A model generated the notes under the pieces. It did no database searches. It was not told the DNA's origin and saw nothing but the letters and a program-made list of their open reading frames with translations. From NCBI RefSeq assembly GCF_900291015.1, contig NZ_OLKL01000027.1, positions 1 to 64,000 of the forward strand: DNA of 64,000 nucleotides, in the 5' to 3' direction. Each line of letters opens with the position of its first letter. Within the stretch, counting starts at the first letter, position 1. This document shows, one piece after another, positions 9,555 through 17,541 of the stretch. The translations under genes and the position numbers were made by a program. The stretch is from Pseudomonas persica. Its GTDB lineage: Bacteria > Pseudomonadota > Gammaproteobacteria > Pseudomonadales > Pseudomonadaceae.

Positions 9555-10526
9555 ATGCGCGACCATCCAACCATTCAGGACATTCGAGAAGCCCAGGAGC
9601 GCCTGAAACCCCATATCAGACATACGCCGCTGCTGCGCGCGGAGAAGATAGAGAAGGCCGCCGGATGCCAGCTCTATCTGAAGCCTGAAACTCTGCAAAT
9701 CACCGGAGCGTTCAAGATTCGCGGCGCGCTCAACAAGACGCTCTCGCTGCCCAGGGAAGAGATCGCCAACGGCATCATTGCCACCTCTTCCGGCAATCAC
9801 GCCCAGGGGCTTGCCTACGCCGCGCGCATGCTAGGGGTGAAAGCCATCCTGGTGCTGCCGGTGACGACCCCGAAGATCAAGATCGCCAATACCGAAGCCC
9901 TCGGTGCGGAAGTGATCCTCTTTGACGGCGACAACGCTGCCCGCTGGAAAAGGGTCTACGAAATCGCCGAGGAGAACGGCTATGTGCCTGTCCATGCCTT
10001 CGAAGACCCGCTGGTCATGGCGGGCCAGGGCACCATTGGCTGCGAGATCCTCGAAGACCTGGCGGACGTGGATACCGTCATCGTACCCATGGGCGGCGGC
10101 GGTTTGATCTCGGGCATTGCCACCGCCATCAAGGAAACCAAGCCTTCGGTTCGGGTGGTCGGGGCCGAACCTGCCTTGACCCCCAAGTACTATCACAGCC
10201 GGTTGAACAAAGAGCGCACCTCGCTGCCCTTGCTGAACACCATTGCCGACGGCTTGCGCTTAAGCGTGCCGGGTCGGAATCCCTTCCCGATCATCGAGCG
10301 CTACGTCGACGAGATCGTCCTGGTCGAGGACGAGCACATCATCGAAGGCATGCGCGCCCTGGCCAAGGACGCGAAGCTGATTGCCGAACCCGCCGCTGCG
10401 ATCGGCATCGGCGCCCTATTGGCGGGCGTGGTCAAGGTGCGGCCGGATGAGAAGGTCTGCGTAGTGTTGAGCGGCGGCAACTGGGACCTGCGGGATCTGG
10501 CCGAGGTATATGGCACTGCCGACTAA
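9555..10526 (+). CDS. PLP-dependent threonine/serine dehydratase-like enzyme, candidate beta-hydroxyaspartate dehydratase
   Basis: A 323-residue fold-type II PLP enzyme. The PLP lysine is in G-A-F-K-I-R-G-A (K54), the substrate loop in S-S-G-N-H-A-Q-G and the phosphate-binding glycine loop in M-G-G-G-G-L-I-S-G. At this length it lacks the ACT-type regulatory domain of biosynthetic IlvA. Relatives are serine/threonine ammonia-lyases, EutB and BhcB (erythro-3-hydroxyaspartate to iminosuccinate). It forms a pair with the OCD-family gene just upstream, consistent with dehydration to an imine followed by reduction to an amino acid. The partner aminotransferase and aldolase of the full beta-hydroxyaspartate cycle are not adjacent. 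Confidence 0.88.
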   Translation: MRDHPTIQDIREAQERLKPHIRHTPLLRAEKIEKAAGCQLYLKPETLQITGAFKIRGALNKTLSLPREEIANGIIATSSGNHAQGLAYAARMLGVKAILVLPVTTPKIKIANTEALGAEVILFDGDNAARWKRVYEIAEENGYVPVHAFEDPLVMAGQGTIGCEILEDLADVDTVIVPMGGGGLISGIATAIKETKPSVRVVGAEPALTPKYYHSRLNKERTSLPLLNTIADGLRLSVPGRNPFPIIERYVDEIVLVEDEHIIEGMRALAKDAKLIAEPAAAIGIGALLAGVVKVRPDEKVCVVLSGGNWDLRDLAEVYGTAD

Positions 10527-10564
10527 GCGGTTGGTACGCTAAAGATGCGGGCAGAGTGCGCGGC

Positions 10565-10696
10565 ATGTTCGATCAGCTTGGCTGTGGGCCGGAACAGATG
10601 ATGCACGTCTCGTCGTGCTTCCGTTACGACCTGATGACTGCGTCGGATCTCGGATTCATGGCCGACCGCAGTCACACGCCTGCCTGCGACGGCTAG
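10565..10696 (+). pseudogene. Remnant of a type II HAD dehalogenase-like gene (C-terminal part)
   Basis: The 43-codon stretch begins M-F-D-Q-L-G-C-G-P-E-Q-M-M-H-V-S-S-C-F-R-Y-D-L-M and ends at TAG. It matches, with many substitutions, residues about 157-185 of the intact HAD proteins at 12900 and 16835 (M-L-D-N-L-G-C-G-P-E-D-V-L-H-V-S-S-S-F-R-Y-D-L-M). The N-terminal catalytic half is absent. It is a diverged third copy, not a recent duplicate of either intact gene. Confidence 0.75.
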
Positions 10697-10773
10697 GCGA
10701 CGTACGCGGCGCGGGAATGTTCGTCGGTGTGGAGCTTGTCGGGGACCGCACAACGCGAACAATCGGTTGCTAG
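10696..10773 (+). pseudogene. Remnant of a class III aminotransferase (C-terminal motif)
   Basis: In frame from 10696 the sequence reads G-D-V-R-G-A-G-M-F-V-G-V-E-L-V-G-D-R, then stops at TAG. This is the near-C-terminal motif of class III aminotransferases. The intact GabT-like protein encoded at 35602 has G-D-V-R-G-T-G-L-M-L-A-I-E-L-V-K-D. The upstream PLP-binding portion is gone. Its position directly after the HAD remnant suggests a lost HAD-aminotransferase gene pair. Confidence 0.65.
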
Positions 10774-10991
10774 AGGAGGGTATTAGCATCGAGAAATTTG
10801 CCAGTCGGATCGTACTGCGACAACCGCTCGATCAGCGTGGATATCCGCTGAGCTCCATCGCAAACGGAAAGCCAAGTCGGGGCTGATCGGGTGCAATGTC
10901 GGCGGTTCTTGCAGCGATTTGGATGCAGGTTCGAGCTTGTCGTCCACCATGGATGGACCTTCAGTAATGGCGCAGCTAAGGTGTCTAGACG

Positions 10992-11095
10992 CAGCTGCTG
11001 CCAGGCCCGAAGAGGGTTTCGGCAGATTCCATAAATAGCGCCTCGACAAGCCGCAGCTACTGCTCAAATGAAGGGAAAGGTCGGCAGCATCTATC
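10992..11095 (+). repeat. Dispersed ~100-bp intergenic repeat, copy C
   Basis: Shares with copies A and B the ordered blocks GCAGCTGCT, AGGCCCGA, TTTCGGCAGATTCCATAAA, CTCAAATGAAGGG and TCGGCAGCA. It ends about 75 bases before the aldehyde dehydrogenase start and here runs in the same direction as that gene. Confidence 0.65.
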
Positions 11096-11171
11096 GGGCA
11101 AAGTTTCCTAGGATGGAGGTCTGGTCACATACGCACCGAGCCGGTGCCAACTCTTCATTCTGGAGTCCTTT

Positions 11172-12641
11172 ATGAACAGCTTCGATCCTAGCATCGTCAA
11201 GGTTCGTAGTGCTCACTTCATCGGTGGCAAATACCGCGACGGCCTTCCGCGGCTGGATGTGGCGCGCCCCTCCGATGGCCAGTACTACGCACCGCTGCCG
11301 GTCGCCGATGTAGCACTGGTTGATGAGGCAGTGGAGAACGCCTGGCAGGCCTTCTGCCGCAGCGACTGGTCGAGCCGCCCGCCGCGCGAGCGCTGCCGTG
11401 TGCTGCGCCGCTGGGCCGATCTGATCGAAGCCGATGCGGCGACGCTGGCACCGTTGGAGGCGGTCGGCTCGACCCGTCCACATAAGGATGTACTGGGTTG
11501 GGATATTCCCTACGTAGCCGAAGTGCTGCGCTTCTTTGCCGAGCTCGCGGACAAGCACGGTGGCCAGTTGGCGGCCACCCAGCGCGACCGCCTCGGTATG
11601 CAGATCGCCGAACCTTATGGGGTGATCGGTGCAATCGCCCCGTGGAACTTCCCGCTAAGCATGGCCAACTGGAAGGTCGCTCCCGCCCTGGCAGCCGGCA
11701 ACGCCGTTGTCCTCAAACCGTCTGAACTGACACCATTTTCTGTCCTCCGCTACGCTGAGCTGGCAGTGCAGGCGGGCCTCCCGCCGGGAATCTTCAATGT
11801 GGTCCAGGGTGACGGCCTGCTCACTGGAGATGCGTTGTGCCGACACCCTCGAATCAGCAAAGTGACGTTCACGGGTTCCACCACCACTGGATCAAGCATC
11901 ATGTCGACCTGCGCCAGATTCGGGCCAAAACCAGTTACCCTTGAGCTTGGCGGCAAGAGTCCGCAACTGGTGTTCGCCGATGTTTCGGATCTTCGTAAGA
12001 CTGCCTTCAGCGTGGCCAAAGGAATTACCGGAAACGCAGGGCAGGTCTGCGTCTCCGGTTCTCGGCTGATTATCGAGCGCTCGATCCTCGAGCCTTTCGT
12101 GGAGTACCTGCAGGAGTATTTCCGAGAGCTGCGCCCCGGCCATACCTGGTCGGCACATACGAGCCTGTCGCCGATCATCTCGCGTCAGCAGGCCGAACGC
12201 ATCGATGAGATCGTTCAGCGTTCGTGCCAGGCCGGCGCCGAAGTGCTCGAGGGGGGCGGGTCAATCGATGGCCTCGGCGGCGCTTATTACCAGCCCACCC
12301 TGTTGAGCATTGCCGACGGCCACAACCCGGCGGTGCTCGAAGAGGTGTTCGGTCCGGTGCTGACCATCCAGTCGTTCGAATTCGAGCAGCAGGCGCTACA
12401 GCTGGCCGAACACCCCACCTATGGCTTGGCAGCCGGAGTGCACACATCCGACCTCAATCGTGCTTTACGCCTGGTCCGCAGTCTTGAGGTCGGCACTGTG
12501 TGGGTCAACCGATACGGGCGCAGCGACGATCATGTCCTGCCGACCGGGGGCTACAAGCGTTCGGGCATCGGCAAGGATTTGGGCAGCGAGGCGTTCGAAG
12601 CCAATCAGCGACACAAAAGTGTGCTTATCGACATTGGTTGA
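11172..12641 (+). CDS. NAD(P)-dependent aldehyde dehydrogenase
   Basis: A 489-residue aldehyde dehydrogenase with all catalytic residues: N159 in PWNFP, E258 in LELGGKSP and C293 in GQVCVSGSR. The glycine motif F-T-G-S-T-T-T-G fits NAD(P) binding. It begins a plus-strand series of catabolic genes. A 13-bp hairpin at 12657 separates it from the HAD gene at 12900, so it is probably a single-gene transcript. It is preceded by repeat copy C. The N-terminal region contains an unusual S-T-R-P-H-K segment where many relatives have D-x-G-K-P. Substrate unknown. Confidence 0.92.
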   Translation: MNSFDPSIVKVRSAHFIGGKYRDGLPRLDVARPSDGQYYAPLPVADVALVDEAVENAWQAFCRSDWSSRPPRERCRVLRRWADLIEADAATLAPLEAVGSTRPHKDVLGWDIPYVAEVLRFFAELADKHGGQLAATQRDRLGMQIAEPYGVIGAIAPWNFPLSMANWKVAPALAAGNAVVLKPSELTPFSVLRYAELAVQAGLPPGIFNVVQGDGLLTGDALCRHPRISKVTFTGSTTTGSSIMSTCARFGPKPVTLELGGKSPQLVFADVSDLRKTAFSVAKGITGNAGQVCVSGSRLIIERSILEPFVEYLQEYFRELRPGHTWSAHTSLSPIISRQQAERIDEIVQRSCQAGAEVLEGGGSIDGLGGAYYQPTLLSIADGHNPAVLEEVFGPVLTIQSFEFEQQALQLAEHPTYGLAAGVHTSDLNRALRLVRSLEVGTVWVNRYGRSDDHVLPTGGYKRSGIGKDLGSEAFEANQRHKSVLIDIG

Positions 12642-12656
12642 TTCTGCTGCGTTGAG

Positions 12657-12688
12657 TATCAAGGGCGCCCCGATAGGCGCCCTTGATA
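12657..12688 (+). terminator. Strong hairpin terminator after the aldehyde dehydrogenase
   Basis: TATCAAGGGCGCC and GGCGCCCTTGATA form a perfect 13-bp stem with a 6-base loop (CCGATA). It is 16 bases past the stop codon. The T-tract after it is short and interrupted. Confidence 0.75.
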
Positions 12689-12829
12689 TTTGTGCAAGCC
12701 TGCGAAAAATGCGTGCCGGGCGCAATTTTGTAATGTGATGCCACTCCGCAGAGTCTGCTGAGATTGCCCTGAATGATTGTCTTTTAGTATCGAGCGGATT
12801 GAGCTTTTAGCCTCATCTGCTGAGTGCTC

Positions 12830-13567
12830 GGTGCTGTAATGACCTTGTGGTGCTGCGACGTTTCGTCGCCTTTATCTACTAACCTTCAGGACTGTCCCTA
12901 TGAGCCTCATGCGCCCCAAGTACATCACCTTCGACTGCTACGGCACCCTGACCAACTTCCAGATGGGCCCGCTGACCCGCGAGCTGTTCGCCGATCGCGT
13001 CAGCCCCGAGCAGATGGACCAGTTCGTCAAGGATTTCACCGCTTATCGCCTGGACCAGGTGATGGGTGACTGGCGGCCTTATGATGAAATTCTTGATACC
13101 GCCATGTCGCGCCTGTGCAAGCGCTGGGGTATCGAATACCGCGGCGAAGGACAGCTCTACTACAACGCCGTACCGACCTGGGGGCCGCATCCCGACGTGA
13201 CGGCCGGCCTGGCGAAAATCGCTGACAAGATCCCGCTGGTGATCTTCTCGAACGCGATGGACGAACAGATCATGTCCAACGTCGACAAGCTGGGCGTGCC
13301 TTTCCACAAGGTCTTCACCGCCCAACAGGCCCAGGCCTACAAGCCGCGCCTGCAAGCCTTCGAATTCATGCTCGACAACCTTGGCTGCGGTCCAGAGGAC
13401 GTGCTGCACGTATCCTCCAGCTTCCGCTACGACCTGATGCCGGCCGAGGACATGAAGATCAAGAACAAAGCGTTCGTCGCCCGTGGCCACGAACAGCCGG
13501 GTAACGCTTGCTACAACTACCGCCAGATTACTGATATCGGTGGGCTGGCCGGGCTCGTCGGCCTTTA
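12830..13567 (+). repeat. Duplicated segment, copy 1 (HAD gene plus ~70-bp leader)
   Basis: From GGTGCTGTAAT to the stop codon this segment matches 16765-17502 almost base for base. I counted a few leader differences and three within the coding part, all silent. Similarity ends right after the stop codon. Confidence 0.9.
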
Positions 13568-13568
13568 A
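12900..13568 (+). CDS. Type II haloacid dehalogenase-family (HAD) hydrolase, copy 1
   Basis: A 222-residue HAD-superfamily protein annotated in relatives as (S)-2-haloacid dehalogenase. The nucleophile is D12 in F-D-C-Y-G-T-L, motif II is S117-N118 in I-F-S-N-A, and the lysine is K148 in A-Y-K-P-R. Motif III is V-S-S-S-F-R-Y-D, which lacks the S-S-N-x-W-D pattern of proven dehalogenases, so it may act on another substrate. The protein is identical to that encoded at 16835. Its leader contains GTGCTGCGACGTTTCGTCGC, a possible hairpin with the stem GCGACG/CGTCGC. It is followed after about 115 bases by an IlvD/Edd dehydratase gene. Real dehalogenation is not assured. Confidence 0.88.
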   Translation: MSLMRPKYITFDCYGTLTNFQMGPLTRELFADRVSPEQMDQFVKDFTAYRLDQVMGDWRPYDEILDTAMSRLCKRWGIEYRGEGQLYYNAVPTWGPHPDVTAGLAKIADKIPLVIFSNAMDEQIMSNVDKLGVPFHKVFTAQQAQAYKPRLQAFEFMLDNLGCGPEDVLHVSSSFRYDLMPAEDMKIKNKAFVARGHEQPGNACYNYRQITDIGGLAGLVGL

Positions 13569-13683
13569 TCCGCCGGCGTCGCACCGCTTCCGCTAGAGGC
13601 GGTGCGACGCCGTCCGCTATCCCCCGGCATGTGGCAACTCTGCCTTGACGAATTTTCCGAACATACGTCCACAAGGTGATCCC

Positions 13684-15441
13684 ATGAGTGATAACGAAAT
13701 AAAGGATGGTAGGCCGCTACGCAGCGCGCGCTGGTTTCGCAAGGATGACTTGCCTGGCTTCGTGCACCGTTCGACCTTGTCGACCGCTGGCTGGAGCCGC
13801 GAAGATCTGATGGAGCGCCCGGTCGTAGGCATTCTCAACACCTGGTCCGATATCAACCCGTGCAATCTCAATCTGCGCGCGCTTGCCGAAGAGGTGAAAG
13901 TAGGGATTCACGAGGCAGGTGGTATCCCGTTGGAGGTGCCGTTGATGTCGATCAGCGAGAACATCATCAAACCAACCTCCTTCCCGTTTCGAAACCTGCT
14001 AGCTATGGAGGCCGAGGAGACCATTCGCGGCTATCCCTTCGATGCAGTAGTGCTCCTTGGTGGGTGTGACAAGACGCAGCCGGCGCTACTGATGGGGGCC
14101 GCCAGTGCAGGCGTGCCGTTCATATTCCTTGCCAGCGGCCCCGCGACTCCTCGCTCGGCGACTGGCGGCAATTTGGCAAACGCCACCGGCGTCTGGCGTC
14201 TAGTTGATCAACTGCGCGCAGGGGAACTTTCCGAAGGCGATTTCGCAGCATTCGAACGAAACGTGATGGGGACAGCCGGCCACTGCGCAGAAATGGGTAC
14301 CGCTTCTTCGATGGCGGTCATTTGCGAGGCCCTGGGTGTGTCGTTGCCCGGCAGTAGCTTGGTCCCGGCGGTCGACCGACGTCGTCATCAGATCGCCCGC
14401 GAGGTTGGACGCCGTAGCGTCCGAATGGCCGCCGAAGGAAGCCCCCGTCCGAATGAGATTCTCGATGCGCGTGCCTTTGACAATGCGATAACCCTGCTGT
14501 GCGCAGTGGGCGGGTCGACCAACGTTATCATTCACCTTTTGGCGCTCGCCGGCCGCATCGGCGTACCGCTGACGTTGGAGCGTTTCGACGAGATAGCCAG
14601 ACGCGTACCTCTGATTGCCAACGTCCAACCTGCCGGCGAGCACCTGACAGAGCGACTCATGGCCGCCGGTGGCGTACCGGCTCTGCTCAAGAGACTCGAA
14701 CCGTTAATGCACCTGGATGCGCGAACTGTCGACGGCCGTACGGTCGGCGAGATTCTCGAGGCGGCGGAGGTCTTCGATAGCGATGTGATCCGTCCGCTAG
14801 ACAATCCGGTCAAGCCTGGCGAGACGATGGTAGTGGTTAGAGGCAATCTGGCGCCAGATGGTGCAGTAATGAAAACCTGCGCGGCAGACCCTAAGCTGTT
14901 CAAGCATCGAGGCCCTGCGGTCGTGTTCGAAGATGTGCAGGCCATTGCCGACCAGATCGATAACCCTGAACTCGGCATCGACGAGAACAGCGTGCTCATT
15001 CTTCGTAATGCCGGGCCCGTGGGCGCGGCGATGCCGGAGTGGGGCATGCTACCTCTGCCGCGCCATCTGATGGAACGCGGTGTGCGCGACATGTTGCGTA
15101 TCTCGGATGCACGGATGAGTGGGACCGCCTATGGTGCAGCCGTACTGCATGTCTCTCCCGAGGCTGCGATCGGCGGTCCGCTGGCGCTGGTGCAAGACGG
15201 CGACATCATTGAACTGGACGTCGCTGAGCGGCGATTGGAGCTCTGTGTCGAGCCGGAAGAGCTCGAACGTCGACGCCAGGCATGGCAACCGCCCCTGTCT
15301 CGGCATGTGCGTGGCTATCGCAGTCTGTACAACCAACACATCGAACAGGCTCATCAGGGGTGCGATTTCGATTTTCTCCGTGGCGCGAACGAGCAAACAC
15401 TTCCTGAAGGGCTCTTCGATGGCTGGGTAGGAGGCTGGTAG
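13684..15441 (+). CDS. IlvD/Edd-family dehydratase (sugar-acid or dihydroxy-acid dehydratase)
   Basis: A 585-residue Fe-S dehydratase. The ATG at 13684 is chosen because AAGGTG lies 6-8 bases upstream and the 13 earlier codons are not conserved-looking. The three cluster cysteines are in S-D-I-N-P-C-N, G-G-C-D-K-T-Q-P-A and T-A-G-H-C-A-E-M-G-T-A. The C-terminal D-A-R-M-S-G-T-A-Y-G motif is complete. These features place it nearer to L-arabonate/D-xylonate/gluconate-type dehydratases than to biosynthetic IlvD. It converts a polyhydroxy acid to a 2-keto-3-deoxy acid. It is followed after 8 bases by a GhrA-like reductase, suggesting a two-gene hydroxyacid module. Confidence 0.88.
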   Translation: MSDNEIKDGRPLRSARWFRKDDLPGFVHRSTLSTAGWSREDLMERPVVGILNTWSDINPCNLNLRALAEEVKVGIHEAGGIPLEVPLMSISENIIKPTSFPFRNLLAMEAEETIRGYPFDAVVLLGGCDKTQPALLMGAASAGVPFIFLASGPATPRSATGGNLANATGVWRLVDQLRAGELSEGDFAAFERNVMGTAGHCAEMGTASSMAVICEALGVSLPGSSLVPAVDRRRHQIAREVGRRSVRMAAEGSPRPNEILDARAFDNAITLLCAVGGSTNVIIHLLALAGRIGVPLTLERFDEIARRVPLIANVQPAGEHLTERLMAAGGVPALLKRLEPLMHLDARTVDGRTVGEILEAAEVFDSDVIRPLDNPVKPGETMVVVRGNLAPDGAVMKTCAADPKLFKHRGPAVVFEDVQAIADQIDNPELGIDENSVLILRNAGPVGAAMPEWGMLPLPRHLMERGVRDMLRISDARMSGTAYGAAVLHVSPEAAIGGPLALVQDGDIIELDVAERRLELCVEPEELERRRQAWQPPLSRHVRGYRSLYNQHIEQAHQGCDFDFLRGANEQTLPEGLFDGWVGGW

Positions 15442-15449
15442 AACTAGCT

Positions 15450-16376
15450 ATGAGCATTCTCTATCGATCTGATGCGCCTCGTGCTGCAGCTTGGGCGCAC
15501 TATTTTCGCAAGTTCGCACCTGACCTCGATTTTCGCGTCTGGCCCGATGCTGGCGACCTTGACGACGTCGAATACCTTATTGCTTGGCAGGCACCAGCGG
15601 AGTTTATTGCCAAACTGCCTCGGCTGAAGGTGTTTTTCTCTTCGGGAGCCGGTGTAGACCATGTCGATTTTTCCGCGTTGCCCGAGCATGTGCCCATTGT
15701 CAGGATGGTCGAGCCAGGGATTATCGATGGTATGGTCGAGTATGTCAGCCTGGGAGTGTTGGCGCTGCATCGCGACTTCTTCGATTACCAGGCAGCGAAG
15801 GCTGCACGTGTCTGGAATCCGCTGGAGGTACCGCCTGCCTCCAGCCGCACAATTGGTGTGATGGGCATGGGCGCGTTGGGACGGGCTGTGCTGGAGCGGT
15901 TGGCGAGTTACGGCTTCGACCTGCGTGGCTGGAACCGTTCGTTGCGAGTAATGGATGGCGTGGAGAGTTTCGCCGGCCCAGATCAGTTGCAACCCTTTCT
16001 TGCCGGGTGCGATGTGCTGATCTGCCTGTTGCCGCTCACACCAGCCACCAAGGGCATTCTCAATCGCGAACTGTTTTCATTGCTACCTGTTGGTGCAGCG
16101 CTGATCAATGTTGGGCGCGGTCCGCACCTGGTCGATGCGGACCTGCTCGAGGCATTGGATGCGGGGCAGCTATCGCGCGCTATTCTTGACGTGACTGAGC
16201 CTGAGCCTTTGCCTGCAGAACATCCTTTCTGGGCTCATCCTCGAGTATTTCTGACACCCCATGTGGCGAGCATGACTCAGCCCGAATCGGCCGCGCCGAT
16301 CCTGCTGGAGAACGTTCGTCGACATCAACGGGGTGAGCCGCTCAAGGACGTCATCGACCGCTCACGCGGCTATTAA
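15450..16376 (+). CDS. D-2-hydroxyacid dehydrogenase, glyoxylate/hydroxypyruvate reductase A-like
   Basis: A 308-residue NAD(P)H-dependent reductase of the D-isomer-specific 2-hydroxyacid dehydrogenase family. The nucleotide motif is G-V-M-G-M-G-A-L-G-R. The catalytic Arg lies in N-V-G-R-G-P, the Glu in V-T-E-P-E-P and the His in L-T-P-H-V-A-S-M-T. Length and the Q-P-E-S-A segment match GhrA. It sits 8 bases after the IlvD/Edd gene and is followed by a terminator at 16537. A paralogue is encoded on the minus strand at 34394. It probably reduces glyoxylate, hydroxypyruvate or a related keto-acid formed by this pathway. Confidence 0.9.
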   Translation: MSILYRSDAPRAAAWAHYFRKFAPDLDFRVWPDAGDLDDVEYLIAWQAPAEFIAKLPRLKVFFSSGAGVDHVDFSALPEHVPIVRMVEPGIIDGMVEYVSLGVLALHRDFFDYQAAKAARVWNPLEVPPASSRTIGVMGMGALGRAVLERLASYGFDLRGWNRSLRVMDGVESFAGPDQLQPFLAGCDVLICLLPLTPATKGILNRELFSLLPVGAALINVGRGPHLVDADLLEALDAGQLSRAILDVTEPEPLPAEHPFWAHPRVFLTPHVASMTQPESAAPILLENVRRHQRGEPLKDVIDRSRGY

Positions 16377-16834
16377 AGCGAGCGGCCCTTGCAACAGCGC
16401 TGAGCGAGCCTTTTCCAGAGTTGGAGAAGGTTCACCCTTGTAAACCTGGACAGGGATGGAGTTGGGTGGATCGAGACATGGATAAAGATCAGCGTGGAGA
16501 TTGCGGTAGACGGCGAGCCAAATAGAGTCATCATTAAAACGGGCGTTTCCTTTGGACGCCCGTTTGCCGTTTATAACTGGCGCATTTTCTGCGGAAGAAT
16601 CGTCTGAAACGGACTTTGATAGAGGCTTCCTGCGTTCCGTGAGGATGCATGGAGCCTGCAAACGCCCTGGTTTGGAGCGTCCCGCAAAGTCTGCTGGGGG
16701 GGGGGATTAAAACAGTGATTTATGTTGAGTGACTCGCGCTTTTAACGCCATATGCTTGTTTCATGGTGCTGTAATGAAGTTGTGGTGCTGCGACGTTTCG
16801 TCGCTTTTATCTACTAACCTTCAGGACTGTCCCT
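16377..16834. other. Intergenic region with terminator and duplicated leader
   Basis: 458 bases between the GhrA-like gene and HAD copy 2. It contains the terminator at 16537-16565, a G9 tract near 16697 and, from 16765, the duplicated leader shared with 12830. Confidence 0.55.
16537..16565 (+). terminator. Hairpin terminator after the GhrA-like gene
   Basis: AAACGGGCGT and ACGCCCGTTT form a 10-bp stem around a 9-base loop. The arm ends in a short T-tract. It lies about 160 bases past the reductase stop. Confidence 0.7.
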
Positions 16835-17502
16835 ATGAGCCTCATGCGCCCCAAGTACATCACCTTCGACTGCTACGGCACCCTGACCAACTTCCAGATG
16901 GGCCCGCTGACCCGCGAGCTGTTCGCCGATCGCGTCAGCCCCGAGCAGATGGACCAGTTCGTCAAGGATTTCACTGCTTATCGCCTGGACCAGGTGATGG
17001 GTGACTGGCGGCCTTATGATGAAATTCTTGATACCGCCATGTCGCGCCTGTGCAAGCGCTGGGGTATCGAATACCGCGGCGAAGGACAGCTCTACTACAA
17101 CGCCGTACCGACCTGGGGGCCGCATCCCGACGTGACGGCCGGCCTGGCGAAAATCGCTGACAAGATCCCGCTGGTGATCTTCTCGAACGCGATGGACGAA
17201 CAGATCATGTCCAACGTCGACAAGCTGGGCGTGCCTTTCCACAAGGTCTTCACCGCCCAACAGGCCCAGGCCTACAAGCCGCGCCTGCAAGCCTTCGAAT
17301 TCATGCTCGACAACCTTGGCTGCGGTCCAGAGGACGTGCTGCACGTATCCTCCAGCTTCCGCTACGACCTGATGCCGGCCGAGGACATGAAGATCAAGAA
17401 CAAAGCGTTCGTCGCCCGTGGCCACGAACAGCCGGGTAACGCTTGCTACAACTACCGCCAGATCACTGATATCGGTGGGCTGGCCGGGCTCGTCGGCCTC
17501 TA
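16765..17502 (+). repeat. Duplicated segment, copy 2 (HAD gene plus ~70-bp leader)
   Basis: Near-identical to 12830-13567 at a constant offset of 3935 bases. Identity starts at GGTGCTGTAAT and stops at the stop codon, so the unit is one gene with its leader. Confidence 0.9.
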
Positions 17503-17503
17503 A
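16835..17503 (+). CDS. Type II haloacid dehalogenase-family (HAD) hydrolase, copy 2
   Basis: Encodes exactly the same 222 residues as the gene at 12900, including D12, S117-N118 and K148. The DNA differs at three silent sites. Unlike copy 1, it heads the long operon: the stop is 38 bases before a DAO-type flavoprotein gene, which is followed by the ABC transporter and oxidase genes. The function is uncertain for the reasons given for copy 1. The repeated association of this HAD family with amine oxidation and aldehyde or aminotransferase genes argues for a role in the pathway itself. Confidence 0.88.
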   Translation: MSLMRPKYITFDCYGTLTNFQMGPLTRELFADRVSPEQMDQFVKDFTAYRLDQVMGDWRPYDEILDTAMSRLCKRWGIEYRGEGQLYYNAVPTWGPHPDVTAGLAKIADKIPLVIFSNAMDEQIMSNVDKLGVPFHKVFTAQQAQAYKPRLQAFEFMLDNLGCGPEDVLHVSSSFRYDLMPAEDMKIKNKAFVARGHEQPGNACYNYRQITDIGGLAGLVGL

Positions 17504-17541
17504 TCTTTAACGGTCGGTCTTCAAGGCGCAAGAGGTTGCAC

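Larger units (their letters stand above)
10527..11171. other. Gene graveyard and promoter region
   Basis: 645 bases without an intact gene. The first part carries remnants of a HAD gene (10565-10696) and a class III aminotransferase (10696-10773). The later part carries repeat copy C (10992-11095), just ahead of the aldehyde dehydrogenase gene at 11172. Confidence 0.6.

Noticed and set aside
8530..10526. Complete ectoine/hydroxyectoine degradation operon
   Set aside because: No ectoine hydrolase, DoeB-type deacetylase or eutA/D/E homologues flank the pair.
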